Shown: piece after piece, positions 10,240 to 19,125 of the stretch
Layout: each line of letters opens with the position of its first letter
How positions within the stretch are numbered: position 1 is the first letter of the stretch
Assembly: GCA_003990705.1 (NCBI GenBank)
Contig: AP018318.1
Span: 1,429,501-1,493,500, forward strand
Length of the DNA: 64,000 nucleotides
Origin: Nostoc sp. HK-01
Lineage (GTDB): Bacteria; Cyanobacteriota; Cyanobacteriia; Cyanobacteriales; Nostocaceae
Direction of reading: 5' to 3'
Made by a program: the position numbers and the translations under genes
Notes under the pieces: model-generated
The model's input: the letters and a program-made list of their open reading frames with translations, nothing else
What the model was told of the DNA's origin: nothing
Database searches by the model: none

Positions 10240-11358
10240 TTACTTAACTGCGCGACTAAAAGCAAGATGAGGTTTTGCACCGTTCATTTTAGGCATTAAC
10301 CAAGCTAAACCTTCACTAGTGCCTATCCATAATTTATTACCGATATCCGGTACAAGGGCAAGAACTCGACTAGAAGGAAGTCCCGCAACTTGATCTAAAA
10401 GAGCGCCTGTATGTGGATTTAACCGTAACAAACCATTGTTCGTCCCTACCCAAACGCTACCATCTTGAGCAAAGTTTACTGCTGTGACATTCCTTCCCCG
10501 CAATGGAGTTACAGACCGTAGTACTTTATCTGTTTTTGGATCAATCACTAGTAAATTATTCGCCATTCCTGCCCAAATTAAGCCTTCGGGACTAATAGCT
10601 AAAGTTTGCACAGTCGTGCCAGGCAAACCGTCAATCCGCTTCATAATATAAGCATTGGTAGTATTTATCCTTACCAGCCCATCTAAAGTTCCCACCCACA
10701 ATTGACCTTCCGCATCCAAAGTCAAAGTGTTGGCGCTGACTCCAGGCAAATTTTTCACAGTCGTCATAATTAAGCCTTGGTCGGGACTAATTAAGGCTAA
10801 ACCGCTATCAGTTCCCACCCACAAGTAGCCCCGCTTGTCAATTAACATCGATAACACGCGCTTGGAAGGTAAAAACAAATTTTGTGCCGTAATCTCATTA
10901 GTTCTGGGGTCAACTCGCATCAGTCCTTCATACGTTCCCACCCACAAACGCCCTACTTTATCTTGAGCTAAAGCACCAATAGCAATATTCGGCAAATTTA
11001 CACGCGCCAATATCTTACCTGTCTTGGGATCAATCCGTGATAGTCCCCGCCAAGAACCCACCCAAAGATTACCTTTAAAATCTTTCAGCAAGTTACTCAC
11101 ACGGTAATCTGTTTCTATCGACCTTTCTTCTATAATCCGTTCATCAGGTAAAGGTTTGACTTGTGGCGGTGGTGCAGAAGCTGGGTAATAAGGAACTAAC
11201 TCAGATGGCTGAATATCTGGAGTTTTCGGTGATAGAGTCCCATTTGTTTGCGCCTTGGCTGGTTTTGTCATCAGGACAACGCCAATGTTTGGCAAAGTGA
11301 TTAACCCCAGCAAAATCGCAGTCATCAAAAAACTAGTCTGCTTGCGAAACAATACCAC
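10240..11358 (-). CDS. Secreted seven-bladed beta-propeller protein
   Basis: A 372-residue protein with an N-terminal signal sequence (hydrophobic segment about 10-33, likely cleaved after AKA). Seven repeats of about 40 residues follow, each with a version of LWVGT..GL.RIDP.TG.I (for example LWVGSWRGLSRIDP, LWVGTYEGLMRVDP and VWVGTNNGLLRLNP). These match the propeller units of the two-component-regulator or ligand-binding sensor type, but there is no kinase, membrane helix or output domain here. It is presumably a periplasmic binding or sensing module. The start is GTG at 11358 with GAGG about ten bases upstream. No functional partner is adjacent. Confidence 0.8.
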   Translation of the reverse strand: MVLFRKQTSFLMTAILLGLITLPNIGVVLMTKPAKAQTNGTLSPKTPDIQPSELVPYYPASAPPPQVKPLPDERIIEERSIETDYRVSNLLKDFKGNLWVGSWRGLSRIDPKTGKILARVNLPNIAIGALAQDKVGRLWVGTYEGLMRVDPRTNEITAQNLFLPSKRVLSMLIDKRGYLWVGTDSGLALISPDQGLIMTTVKNLPGVSANTLTLDAEGQLWVGTLDGLVRINTTNAYIMKRIDGLPGTTVQTLAISPEGLIWAGMANNLLVIDPKTDKVLRSVTPLRGRNVTAVNFAQDGSVWVGTNNGLLRLNPHTGALLDQVAGLPSSRVLALVPDIGNKLWIGTSEGLAWLMPKMNGAKPHLAFSRAVK

Positions 11359-11532
11359 GGTGACATTTCCTCAAAAGACAGTAAGTTTAGCCATTGCCTA
11401 AACTGGCTGGCGGTTAAACTCAGTGTTCCCTTTGTTGATATTGTTTAAATCGTCTTCAAGAATTTTTCCCAGAAATTACTGAGTAAGAGTCAATGGTCAA
11501 TAGTCTTTTGTACTTTTCCCCTACTCTTCATC

Positions 11533-11718
11533 CTAGTGTTCACATTTCTATACAGTTCAAGATGACTTTTGTAACATACTCCCCATTCTAGTACAGGTCG
11601 GCGTAAGTAAACAGACCATCTGGAATTGCTAAAAGGCTTGTGTATCACTATTCTTTCTTTTTCCTTTTGACCTTTTACTTTTGCCTTGTTGTACTAGTGT
11701 TCACATTTCCATACAGTT
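11533..11718. repeat. Pair of 25-bp direct repeats around the rbcL-upstream element
   Basis: CTAGTGTTCACATTTC/TATACAGTT occurs at 11533-11557 and, with one mismatch, at 11694-11718. The second copy overlaps the right end of the MITE-like element, so the two repeats bracket it. Confidence 0.6.
11588..11697. mobile_element. MITE-like element, CTAGTACA termini, copy 1
   Basis: A 110-bp unit begins CTAGTACA and ends TGTACTAG, which are perfect 8-bp inverted ends. Its interior (AATTGCTAAAAGGCTTGTG, then TATCACTATTCTTTC and a C/T-rich run) recurs almost unchanged at 20045-20168. It has no coding capacity. Confidence 0.65.
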
Positions 11719-12333
11719 AGACGAAACATTTGTAAATTAGTTGTAACAAAATGTTTAAATCTTTATGTAATAACAAATTTAAATATATAAGTTAAAAATT
11801 TTCAAAGAATAACTTATGCAATTTATTGATATATTGTGAGACAAGTTACAAATTACGTTGTGTGCAATATTGTCTTTCGCTCACTACTCGACTAAATCAA
11901 CATCCAGCAAAATTCTCTCCTGGTCTGTTTTCTATAAATTGAGAACACAGCAGGAGTGCGGATGCGGAGATGTTAGCTAGAAAGCTCATTTCCTGGAATA
12001 ACCGGATATCAAAGAGAATAATCTCATACTTTCTGCAAAGTAGAGAGTTTTTGGTGAGGCTGAGAAAGTTTAGCGAGTCAAGAGGAATAAATAAAAGAAA
12101 TTTTTTCATCCAACAAGGGCGCAAGCGCTAGGACATGAACTCCTGGTTCTACATAACACTGGTGAAAAGTCAAGTGTTAATAAAAGTAAAACTGCTGCCC
12201 TTTAGCGAAGACGACCTCTAAAAAAATGTGCCTAATCTTCTCCTCTGTTGATGCGGGTAAGAAAAATGGTGAGAGGAAGTTGTACAAAACGTGATTTGAT
12301 AAGTAAAAAGAGTGACATCTTGGAAGGATAGAT

Positions 12334-13764
12334 ATGTCTTACGCTCAAACGAAGACTCAGGCAAAATCTGGGTATAAAGCCGGGGTTCAAGATTACCGAC
12401 TAACTTATTACACACCTGATTACACACCTAAAGATACAGATCTTCTGGCGGCGTTCCGTGTTACACCCCAGCCCGGAGTTCCCTTTGAGGAAGCAGCTGC
12501 GGCTGTAGCGGCTGAGTCTTCCACTGGTACATGGACAACCGTATGGACAGACTTGTTAACCGACCTAGATCGCTACAAAGGTCGTTGCTACGATATCGAA
12601 CCAGTTCCTGGCGAAGACAACCAATTTATCGCTTACATTGCCTATCCTCTGGATCTCTTTGAAGAAGGCTCCATCACCAACGTTCTAACCTCAATTGTAG
12701 GTAACGTATTTGGTTTTAAAGCTCTGCGGGCATTGCGTTTGGAAGACCTTCGCTTTCCTGTTGCTTACATCAAGACCTTCCAAGGGCCTCCTCACGGTAT
12801 CCAAGTTGAGCGTGACAAATTAAACAAATACGGTCGTCCTCTGTTGGGTTGTACAATCAAACCAAAATTGGGTCTGTCTGCTAAGAACTACGGACGTGCT
12901 GTATACGAATGTTTGCGCGGTGGTTTGGACTTCACCAAAGACGACGAAAACATCAACTCCGCACCATTCCAAAGATGGCGCGATCGCTTCTTGTTCGTGT
13001 CTGACGCTATCAGCAAAGCTCAAGCTGAAACAGGTGAAATCAAAGGTCACTACCTAAACGTCACCGCCCCTACTTGTGAAGAAATGCTGAAGCGGGCTGA
13101 GTATGCTAAAGAACTCAATCAGCCCATCATCATGCACGACTACCTAACAGCAGGTTTCACCGCTAACACCACCTTGGCTCGCTGGTGTCGTGACAACGGC
13201 GTTCTCTTGCACATCCACCGCGCGATGCACGCAGTAATTGACCGTCAAAAGAACCACGGTATTCACTTCCGTGTATTGGCTAAAGCCCTACGTTTATCTG
13301 GTGGTGATCACATCCACACAGGTACTGTAGTAGGTAAATTGGAAGGCGAACGTGGGATCACAATGGGTTTCGTTGACCTATTGCGTGAAAACTACGTTGA
13401 GCAAGACAAGTCTCGCGGTATTTACTTTACCCAAGACTGGGCTTCTCTACCTGGTGTAATGGCAGTTGCTTCTGGTGGTATCCATATCTGGCATATGCCC
13501 GCCTTAGTAGAAATCTTTGGTGATGACTCCGTACTCCAATTCGGTGGTGGTACACTCGGACACCCCTGGGGTAACGCTCCTGGTGCAACCGCTAACCGTG
13601 TAGCTTTAGAAGCTTGCGTCCAAGCACGTAACGAAGGTCGCAACTTGGCTCGTGAAGGTAATGACATTATCCGCGAAGCTGCCAAGTGGTCTCCTGAATT
13701 GGCTGTTGCTTGCGAACTGTGGAAAGAAATCAAATTCGAGTTTGAGGCTATGGATACCGTCTGA
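12334..13764 (+). CDS. rbcL: Ribulose-1,5-bisphosphate carboxylase/oxygenase large subunit (form IB)
   Basis: The 476-residue catalytic subunit of L8S8 RuBisCO fixes CO2 onto ribulose bisphosphate inside the carboxysome. Active-site signatures are intact: [23 protein letters not shown] with the carbamylated lysine at residue 202, HIHRAMHAV, and the loop-6 lysine in [10 protein letters not shown]. The sequence is clearly cyanobacterial/plant form IB. GGAAGGAT lies about seven bases upstream of the ATG. It is the first gene of rbcL-rbcX-rbcS and is preceded by a long leader. Codon use is more C-ending than its neighbours, as expected for a very highly expressed gene. Confidence 0.99.
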   Translation: MSYAQTKTQAKSGYKAGVQDYRLTYYTPDYTPKDTDLLAAFRVTPQPGVPFEEAAAAVAAESSTGTWTTVWTDLLTDLDRYKGRCYDIEPVPGEDNQFIAYIAYPLDLFEEGSITNVLTSIVGNVFGFKALRALRLEDLRFPVAYIKTFQGPPHGIQVERDKLNKYGRPLLGCTIKPKLGLSAKNYGRAVYECLRGGLDFTKDDENINSAPFQRWRDRFLFVSDAISKAQAETGEIKGHYLNVTAPTCEEMLKRAEYAKELNQPIIMHDYLTAGFTANTTLARWCRDNGVLLHIHRAMHAVIDRQKNHGIHFRVLAKALRLSGGDHIHTGTVVGKLEGERGITMGFVDLLRENYVEQDKSRGIYFTQDWASLPGVMAVASGGIHIWHMPALVEIFGDDSVLQFGGGTLGHPWGNAPGATANRVALEACVQARNEGRNLAREGNDIIREAAKWSPELAVACELWKEIKFEFEAMDTV

Positions 13765-13770
13765 TCATCA

Positions 13771-13842
13771 AGTAAAAGGTAAAAAGTTAAAAGGTAAAAG
13801 GTAAAAGAAAATCTTTTTACTTATTACTTTTTACTTTTAACT
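13771..13842. repeat. Heptamer repeats forming a hairpin in the rbcL-rbcX spacer
   Basis: AAAGGTA-type units on the left and TTTTTACTT-type units on the right are inverted copies and can fold into one long, imperfect A/T-rich hairpin. Variable short repeats in this spacer are known in Nostoc. The hairpin may reduce readthrough or stabilise the upstream message. Confidence 0.65.
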
Positions 13843-13863
13843 TAAATTTGGGCTGGGTCAAGC

Positions 13864-14262
13864 ATGAATCTCAAGCAAATAGCTAAAGATACAGCCAAAA
13901 CTCTCCAAAGCTACCTGACTTATCAGGCGCTAATGACTGTGTTGGCGCAGCTAGGCGAAACGAATCCACCGTTAGCACTATGGCTGCAAACCTTTTCTGC
14001 CGGCAAAGTTCAGGACGGAGAAGCTTATATTAAACAACTTTTCCGAGAAAAACCAGATTTAGCCTTGCGGATTATGACGGTTAGAGAACATATAGCTGAA
14101 GAGGTAGCCGATTTCTTGCCAGAAATGGTTCGTAGCGGGATTCAGCAAGGCAATATGGAACAACGCCGCCAGCATCTAGAACGTATGACGCAGTTGAGTT
14201 TATCAGACCCCAGTCCTGAATCAGAACAGCAGACAATTTCCGAACCTGACTGGGATCACTAA
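13864..14262 (+). CDS. rbcX: RuBisCO assembly chaperone RbcX
   Basis: A 132-residue helical dimeric chaperone that binds the C-terminal tail of newly folded RbcL and helps form the L8 core before small subunits join. The N-terminus (MNLKQIAKDTAKTLQSYLTY) and the central helices with REHIAEEVADFLPEMV match the family. The polar C-terminal tail after about residue 115 is typical of Nostocales. It lies between rbcL and rbcS, 99 bp after rbcL, the order usual in this group. No strong Shine-Dalgarno is visible, so its level may depend on the upstream spacer. Confidence 0.96.
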   Translation: MNLKQIAKDTAKTLQSYLTYQALMTVLAQLGETNPPLALWLQTFSAGKVQDGEAYIKQLFREKPDLALRIMTVREHIAEEVADFLPEMVRSGIQQGNMEQRRQHLERMTQLSLSDPSPESEQQTISEPDWDH

Positions 14263-14318
14263 TCCCGCTAGGCTAGTACAAGTAATTATTTCCAAATAGC
14301 AACCCATTATCACCAGCT

Positions 14319-14648
14319 ATGCAAACCTTACCAAAAGAGCGTCGTTACGAAACCCTTTCTTACTTACCTCCCCTCACCGACGTTCAAATCGAAAAGCAAG
14401 TTCAATACATTTTGAGCCAAGGCTACATTCCAGGTGTTGAGTTTAACGAAGTCTCAGAACCCACCGAATTTTACTGGACAATGTGGAAGTTGCCTTTATT
14501 CGGCGCTAAAACCTCCCGTGAAGTATTGGCTGAGGTTCAATCCTGCCGTTCTCAATATCCCACACACTACATCCGTGTTGTAGGTTTTGACAACATCAAG
14601 CAATGTCAAGTTCTCAGCTTTATCGTTCACAAACCCAACAGATATTGA
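14319..14648 (+). CDS. rbcS: RuBisCO small subunit
   Basis: The 109-residue small subunit caps the L8 core of RuBisCO. The conserved N-terminal block ([12 protein letters not shown]), [19 protein letters not shown] and the C-terminal [18 protein letters not shown] identify it. The length matches cyanobacterial small subunits, which lack the plant loop insertion. It is the last gene of the operon, 56 bp after rbcX, and is followed by a strong factor-independent terminator. Confidence 0.98.
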   Translation: MQTLPKERRYETLSYLPPLTDVQIEKQVQYILSQGYIPGVEFNEVSEPTEFYWTMWKLPLFGAKTSREVLAEVQSCRSQYPTHYIRVVGFDNIKQCQVLSFIVHKPNRY

Positions 14649-14705
14649 AAAAGTTACGGGTAAAAGGTGAAATTCCTCATACCTGTGGTTTTAATATTTA
14701 ACAGA

Positions 14706-14737
14706 AGAGAGGTAAAACTATTTACCTCTCTTTTTTT
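14706..14737 (+). terminator. Rho-independent terminator of rbcLXS
   Basis: An 11-bp perfect stem (AGAGAGGTAAA / TTTACCTCTCT) with a 4-base loop runs into a T-tract. It ends the RuBisCO operon about 60 bp after rbcS. Confidence 0.9.
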
Positions 14738-14758
14738 GGGCTAATCTACCAAATTCAA

Positions 14759-15589
14759 CTATGATGTTTGTTGTTTACAATTTCTATAAAAGATAAACGC
14801 CGCACAACTGATAGAGGCAATAACTACGAATACAGAAAAATACTTGGAACTAGTGCGACCACTCAAATTAATTCTAGGATTGATAGTCCAATATTTTTCA
14901 GCAATATCAGTTCCTTGCTTCTCTAACCAAATTTTTACTTCTCCCTTTCCACCTTCAGTCACAAATCCACTTACCGTTATAGTTTCACCTTTTGGGTCTG
15001 GGTGAACATACTCCTCAATTTCATTCTTTTGTAATGAAATGATTAGATTAACTGGGGTGTTCGACTGAGAATTCTCTCTCAATGAAATATAAACTTCAGG
15101 TATACGAGTTCCCTTCTGTGTTACTAAAATATTAGGATCTGGATAGCCTGAAATATTGGCATAAAAACTGTGTTCAGCAATTTTGTTAGAAGTTAATTGA
15201 GCAATGCTAACATTACCCATATCTTTACTGAATGAGTGCGCTAATGAAATATTTAGTAAAACAAACCCGATAATTAAAATAATTATCGGCATGAGCGCAT
15301 TTTTCAGAAGTTGGTTATTTGTTAAATCATCAATTACATTGAACTTTGTAGAAAATTCTCGCTCTGGATTTTGGCTTTGAAAGCGGTTACGTAAATAAGT
15401 TATTAAGAATACAACTGGAAAATGAAGGATAGCTACAGTTAAAGATGTCCACTGTTTACCAAACAGATTTAGCTGCATTTCTCCCAAAAATTTCACTAGT
15501 CCAGTATAGTGAAAAAGCCAATATGTTGTTAGGGCAAGATACGCAAAATAAGCTAGAGATAAATATTGTAATTTCTGCTTGTTACTCAT
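14759..15589 (-). CDS. Membrane protein of unknown function
   Basis: A 276-residue protein with about four hydrophobic segments (near 10-28, 50-66, 98-118 and 248-268). Between the third and fourth lies a soluble domain of about 125 residues rich in beta-strand-like sequence (YVHPDPKGETITVSGFV, GKGEVKIWLEKQG). Topology suggests that this domain faces the periplasm or lumen. I do not recognise the family. The start ATG at 15589 has no obvious Shine-Dalgarno. It is convergent with rbcS and has no same-strand neighbour close enough to form an operon. The sequence is AT-rich with no HIP1 site, unlike most neighbours, so it could be a recent arrival. Confidence 0.7.
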   Translation of the reverse strand: MSNKQKLQYLSLAYFAYLALTTYWLFHYTGLVKFLGEMQLNLFGKQWTSLTVAILHFPVVFLITYLRNRFQSQNPEREFSTKFNVIDDLTNNQLLKNALMPIIILIIGFVLLNISLAHSFSKDMGNVSIAQLTSNKIAEHSFYANISGYPDPNILVTQKGTRIPEVYISLRENSQSNTPVNLIISLQKNEIEEYVHPDPKGETITVSGFVTEGGKGEVKIWLEKQGTDIAEKYWTINPRINLSGRTSSKYFSVFVVIASISCAAFIFYRNCKQQTS

Positions 15590-15893
15590 TGCTCAAGTTT
15601 TAATCTCTACTCACTTTCTAACTGAGAAGAGATTGAATCGAGATCAGTAATCAGACGCAAATAAGAACAGACATATTTTAGTTAAGAAGAGAAAGTAGGT
15701 TGGATAGTGCGATCGCCTCAGAAATACTGCATGATTATAGTCTTTAGAGAATTGATCATGGATAAATCTCGTCATTAAATTGGCTTGGGCAAAGATAATT
15801 GTGGTTATTTTATCAAAGCGATCGCACACACATAGCAATACTGATAAAGTTGCAAAAGAACAAGCATCTAGTGTCAGCTAGGAGGAAAGCGTT
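15590..15893. other. Intergenic region between the unknown membrane protein and the oxidoreductase gene
   Basis: About 300 bp with two HIP1-like GCGATCGC sites (near 15710 and 15820) and no credible gene. It must hold the divergent promoters of both neighbours. AGGAGG just before 15894 is the ribosome-binding site of the downstream gene. Confidence 0.4.
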
Positions 15894-16901
15894 GTGAAAG
15901 CAGTCTTAATGACAGCAGCAGGTAGTCCTGAAGTATTGCAATTACAGGAAGTACTAGCCCCAAGTATTCCTTTAGATAATACGCAACTTTTAGTCCGCTT
16001 AGTAGCGGCTGGGATTAACCCGATTGATACTAAACTTCGCAGACGTGGTACCTTTTACCCTGATAAAATGCCGGCAATTTTAGGCTGTGATGGTGCAGGT
16101 ATTGTTGAAGCTGTGGGTGCTGGTGTACAAAAGTTTCGTCCGGGAGACGCAGTATATTTTTGCTACGGTGGCTTAGGCGGACACCAAGGTAATTATGCGG
16201 AATATACTATTGTGGATGAACGATTTGTGGCGCGTAAACCCGCATCTGTGTCTTTTGCAGAAGCAGCCGCAGCACCGTTAGTATTAATTACTGCTTGGGA
16301 AGCTTTATACGAACGGGGAAGATTAGAACCAGGAGAAAAGGTGTTAATTCATGCGGGTGCTGGTGGTGTCGGCCATGTTGCAATTCAATTAGCTAAACTC
16401 AAAAATGCTACTGTCGCCACTACGGTGAGTTCTCTGGAAAAAGCGAAGTTTGTCCAACAACTTGGCGCAGATTATCCAATTTTTTACAAACAAACAGATT
16501 TTGTCCAAGCAATCTTAGATTGGACTAATGGAGAAGGAGTAGATTTAGCTTTTGATACTGTTGGCGGCGAAACTTTTCAAAACACCTTTCCAGCGGTGCG
16601 GGTGTATGGTGATATTGTGACGATTCTAGAACCTGATGCGAATACTGTGTGGAAAATTGCGAGGAATCGGAATCTCCGTATTGGCTTGGAGTTAATGCTA
16701 ACACCGATGCTATTAGGAATGGATGAAAGTCTGCAACATCATGCGGAAATTTTGGAACAGTGCGGGAGTTGGATGGAAGAAGGTAAGTTGAAAATCCAAG
16801 TTAATCATCAGTTTTCGTTAAAAGATGCAGCAAAAGCCCATGAATTAATTGAAACTGGTGCGATCGCAGGTAAAATTGTCCTGCTGATTAGTGATGAATG
16901 A
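15894..16901 (+). CDS. Zinc-less alcohol dehydrogenase / quinone oxidoreductase family protein
   Basis: A 335-residue medium-chain dehydrogenase/reductase. The N-terminal GroES-like part (about 1-120) has GCDGAGIVEAVGAGV. The Rossmann part has the nucleotide-binding motif HAGAGGVGHVAIQLAK at about residue 150. Zinc-ligand cysteines of true alcohol dehydrogenases are missing, which fits NADPH:quinone reductase or crotonase-reductase-like members. The start is GTG at 15894 with a near-perfect AGGAGG nine bases upstream. The next gene begins after seven bases and is probably co-transcribed. The substrate is not predictable. Confidence 0.9.
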   Translation: MKAVLMTAAGSPEVLQLQEVLAPSIPLDNTQLLVRLVAAGINPIDTKLRRRGTFYPDKMPAILGCDGAGIVEAVGAGVQKFRPGDAVYFCYGGLGGHQGNYAEYTIVDERFVARKPASVSFAEAAAAPLVLITAWEALYERGRLEPGEKVLIHAGAGGVGHVAIQLAKLKNATVATTVSSLEKAKFVQQLGADYPIFYKQTDFVQAILDWTNGEGVDLAFDTVGGETFQNTFPAVRVYGDIVTILEPDANTVWKIARNRNLRIGLELMLTPMLLGMDESLQHHAEILEQCGSWMEEGKLKIQVNHQFSLKDAAKAHELIETGAIAGKIVLLISDE

Positions 16902-16908
16902 TTGACAT

Positions 16909-19125
16909 TTGAGTAAATTATTTTTTCAACACCAAGGTACGCGGAGGTTTGCTGAGAATCTTATATTGGTGTTCCTCTGCGTTTTACTTTTGAGTTTTTT
17001 ATTACCTTTGTCGGCTGTAGCTGCACAGACACAATTAGAACGTACACCCCTAACTCTGGAACTATTACAAGAAAGATTAAGCAAACCCATACTCCGCGAA
17101 GGTAATTTAACTGTGGATTTGCGAGAGATGGTGATTGATTTGCGTCCAGAAAATGGTAGTTTTCGGGATGCTTTTTATCAGTTATTGCGGAAAGAATTAC
17201 AAAAAGCTGGTGCGAAACCTTTAGGTTTAGACCTCAGCTATTCTGTGATTCAGGGGGATTTTATTGGGAGTGATTTGGGTTTACGCACACCTTTATATGC
17301 TCAAGCGATCGCACCAATTTTTACCGCTACAGAACAAGCACAATTAGAAAGTTTACGTCTAGTCTGTTTACAATCACTAGCGAGCGCTTTACCTAACTCT
17401 AAAGATTGTCGCTCACTTTTGGCAACTGATGCAAATTCCTCTGGTGAAATTAATGTTTTTCGTGGTACTTTAACTCTGGTAAATACGCGCTTTAATGGGC
17501 AAGTACATTTCCTCAATACATTCTTTCTTCAATCTGTAGATGCCCAAAATGCAACTTTCTTACAACCAACAAATTGGAGTGAAGTTAGATTTAGTCGTCT
17601 GGTCAGCTTTATGAATGCTACTTTTCGACAAGCTAGTAATTTTCAAGGGAGTATTTTTTTTGATAAAGCTAATTTTAAACAAGTTCAATTTCAAGAAATT
17701 GCTGATTTTCATGGTAGTTTTTTTGCTCAAACCGCTAACTTTAACCAAGCGTTGTTTAAGCAGTTAGCTAAATTTAACAAAGTACAATGGCAAAGTAATA
17801 CTAATTTTTCTGATGTACGCTTTGCTAATCAAGTTCAATTTACCAAGGCAAATTTTAATCAGTTTTTATTGTTGACAGAAGCCACTTTTGAACAAGCTGT
17901 GAGTTTTCGGGAAGCCCAATTTAATCAGCCTATAAATCTGCACGGTGCGAGTATCTTGAATTTAGCCGACTTTAGTGATGCGAGTTTTGCTAAAAATACT
18001 TTTTTAAATGTATCTGGATTAAGTTTTAACTCTAACCAAGCCAAAATTTTAGGTAATCTTGGTCAAATTGGCAAAATGTTTTGTGTAACTAGTTTACAAG
18101 GTAATCAAAATATTCTGCGGAATTTAGGACAAAATTTTCGTCAGCAACAGCAAATTGCCGATGCTAATCAACTGGAGTATACCAAACAGCGTCTCAGATT
18201 AATTGAATTAAGTCAAAGTTTACTGAGAACAAACATTAATAGTGCATCTATAAATCGTTTGATTAACTTGGGTTTTTCAGCAACACAAACAGACGCAATC
18301 ATTAAGCGTCGAGCTATCAGAATGTTTCGTTATAGTAATGAGCTATTAACTTTAGCAGATATTGATTTAGAAACATATAATAAACTCAATAATCGCCTGA
18401 GTTTTACTGAACCTCTAGCTTTAGGCGGATGGATATTACAAGCTTGGAGTTTGTTCGCTTTAACTCTATTGCTGTTATTAAGTGGTTACGGCACAAATTT
18501 TTGGTTAGCTTTTGGTGTAGGTGGTGTGGCGATCGCTTATTTTGGGTTACTATTTTGGCTAGTAGATCGTTACCGTCGTCTCCGTCCTGTAGTAATTATT
18601 CCCACATATTACGAAACTGTCTCTATATTAATAGGTTTTAGCTGTTTAGAATTTTTTAGTTTGTTAGCTATCTTTCGCAATGCCGAACAGCCTTGGTTAA
18701 CCTTGGGATGTTTATTGCTCATTATTATCCCTGTACCAATAACTTTAATAGTACGATTATATCAACAGGGACGCTATCACGATTTAATGGATGTTTCTTA
18801 CTTCACTGAGGATGGAACTTTTCGACAATTAAGATTATTGATTGGACGTTTACCAGTGATACCGAGAAACTCTACATTTCGAGAAAGATATATGCCATTA
18901 TTAAGCGATCGCCGCTGGAATTGGCTGAATTATTATGACTTTAGTCTCAACAATTTAGTGCGATTAGGATTTAATGATATTCGTCTGCGCGACCAACATT
19001 TACCAGGAATAATTGCTACCCTTGCTTGGTATCAGTGGAGTTTAGGTGTACTGTATATTACCCTAATTTTGTGGACACTTTCGCGCACAATTCCCGGATT
19101 GAATTTGTTGATTTATCTGAAATAA
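16909..19125 (+). CDS. Exported pentapeptide-repeat protein with C-terminal membrane domain
   Basis: A 738-residue protein. Residues about 18-40 form a signal sequence or anchor (LILVFLCVLLLSFLLPLSAVAA). Residues about 190-365 hold pentapeptide-type repeats of the form NF..A.F (for example ANFKQVQFQEIADFHGSFF), predicted to fold as a right-handed quadrilateral beta-helix. After a helical linker come three to four transmembrane helices (about 508-600) and another at the C-terminus. The only start after the preceding in-frame stop is TTG at 16909, without a clear Shine-Dalgarno, so translational coupling to the upstream gene is likely. The stop overlaps the next ATG (TAATG). Function is unknown. 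Confidence 0.85.
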   Translation: MSKLFFQHQGTRRFAENLILVFLCVLLLSFLLPLSAVAAQTQLERTPLTLELLQERLSKPILREGNLTVDLREMVIDLRPENGSFRDAFYQLLRKELQKAGAKPLGLDLSYSVIQGDFIGSDLGLRTPLYAQAIAPIFTATEQAQLESLRLVCLQSLASALPNSKDCRSLLATDANSSGEINVFRGTLTLVNTRFNGQVHFLNTFFLQSVDAQNATFLQPTNWSEVRFSRLVSFMNATFRQASNFQGSIFFDKANFKQVQFQEIADFHGSFFAQTANFNQALFKQLAKFNKVQWQSNTNFSDVRFANQVQFTKANFNQFLLLTEATFEQAVSFREAQFNQPINLHGASILNLADFSDASFAKNTFLNVSGLSFNSNQAKILGNLGQIGKMFCVTSLQGNQNILRNLGQNFRQQQQIADANQLEYTKQRLRLIELSQSLLRTNINSASINRLINLGFSATQTDAIIKRRAIRMFRYSNELLTLADIDLETYNKLNNRLSFTEPLALGGWILQAWSLFALTLLLLLSGYGTNFWLAFGVGGVAIAYFGLLFWLVDRYRRLRPVVIIPTYYETVSILIGFSCLEFFSLLAIFRNAEQPWLTLGCLLLIIIPVPITLIVRLYQQGRYHDLMDVSYFTEDGTFRQLRLLIGRLPVIPRNSTFRERYMPLLSDRRWNWLNYYDFSLNNLVRLGFNDIRLRDQHLPGIIATLAWYQWSLGVLYITLILWTLSRTIPGLNLLIYLK

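Larger units (their letters stand above)
11359..12333. promoter_or_regulatory. Long rbcL upstream/leader region
   Basis: Nearly 1 kb without a credible gene separates the propeller gene from rbcL. It contains a MITE-like element (11588-11697), two copies of a 25-bp direct repeat, and an AT-rich block (11745-11850) with the inverted repeat ATAAGTTA/TAACTTAT at 11787-11817. A leader of several hundred bases runs into GGAAGGAT just before the rbcL ATG. Long leaders before rbcL are known in Anabaena. I found no exact NtcA site (GTA-N8-TAC). Exact promoters cannot be placed by eye. Confidence 0.55.

Noticed and set aside
11897-12427. Two minus-strand open frames (75 and 69 codons) upstream of and overlapping the rbcL start
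   Set aside because: One overlaps rbcL and both lie in the transcribed leader; neither has a ribosome-binding site or recognisable protein sequence.
14272-14290. Third copy of the CTAGTACA element between rbcX and rbcS
   Set aside because: Only the 8-bp end word is present; neither the core nor the inverted right end follows.
15644-15838. 64-codon minus-strand frame upstream of the oxidoreductase gene
   Set aside because: It has no ribosome-binding site or recognisable sequence and spans two HIP1 sites in what should be promoter DNA.
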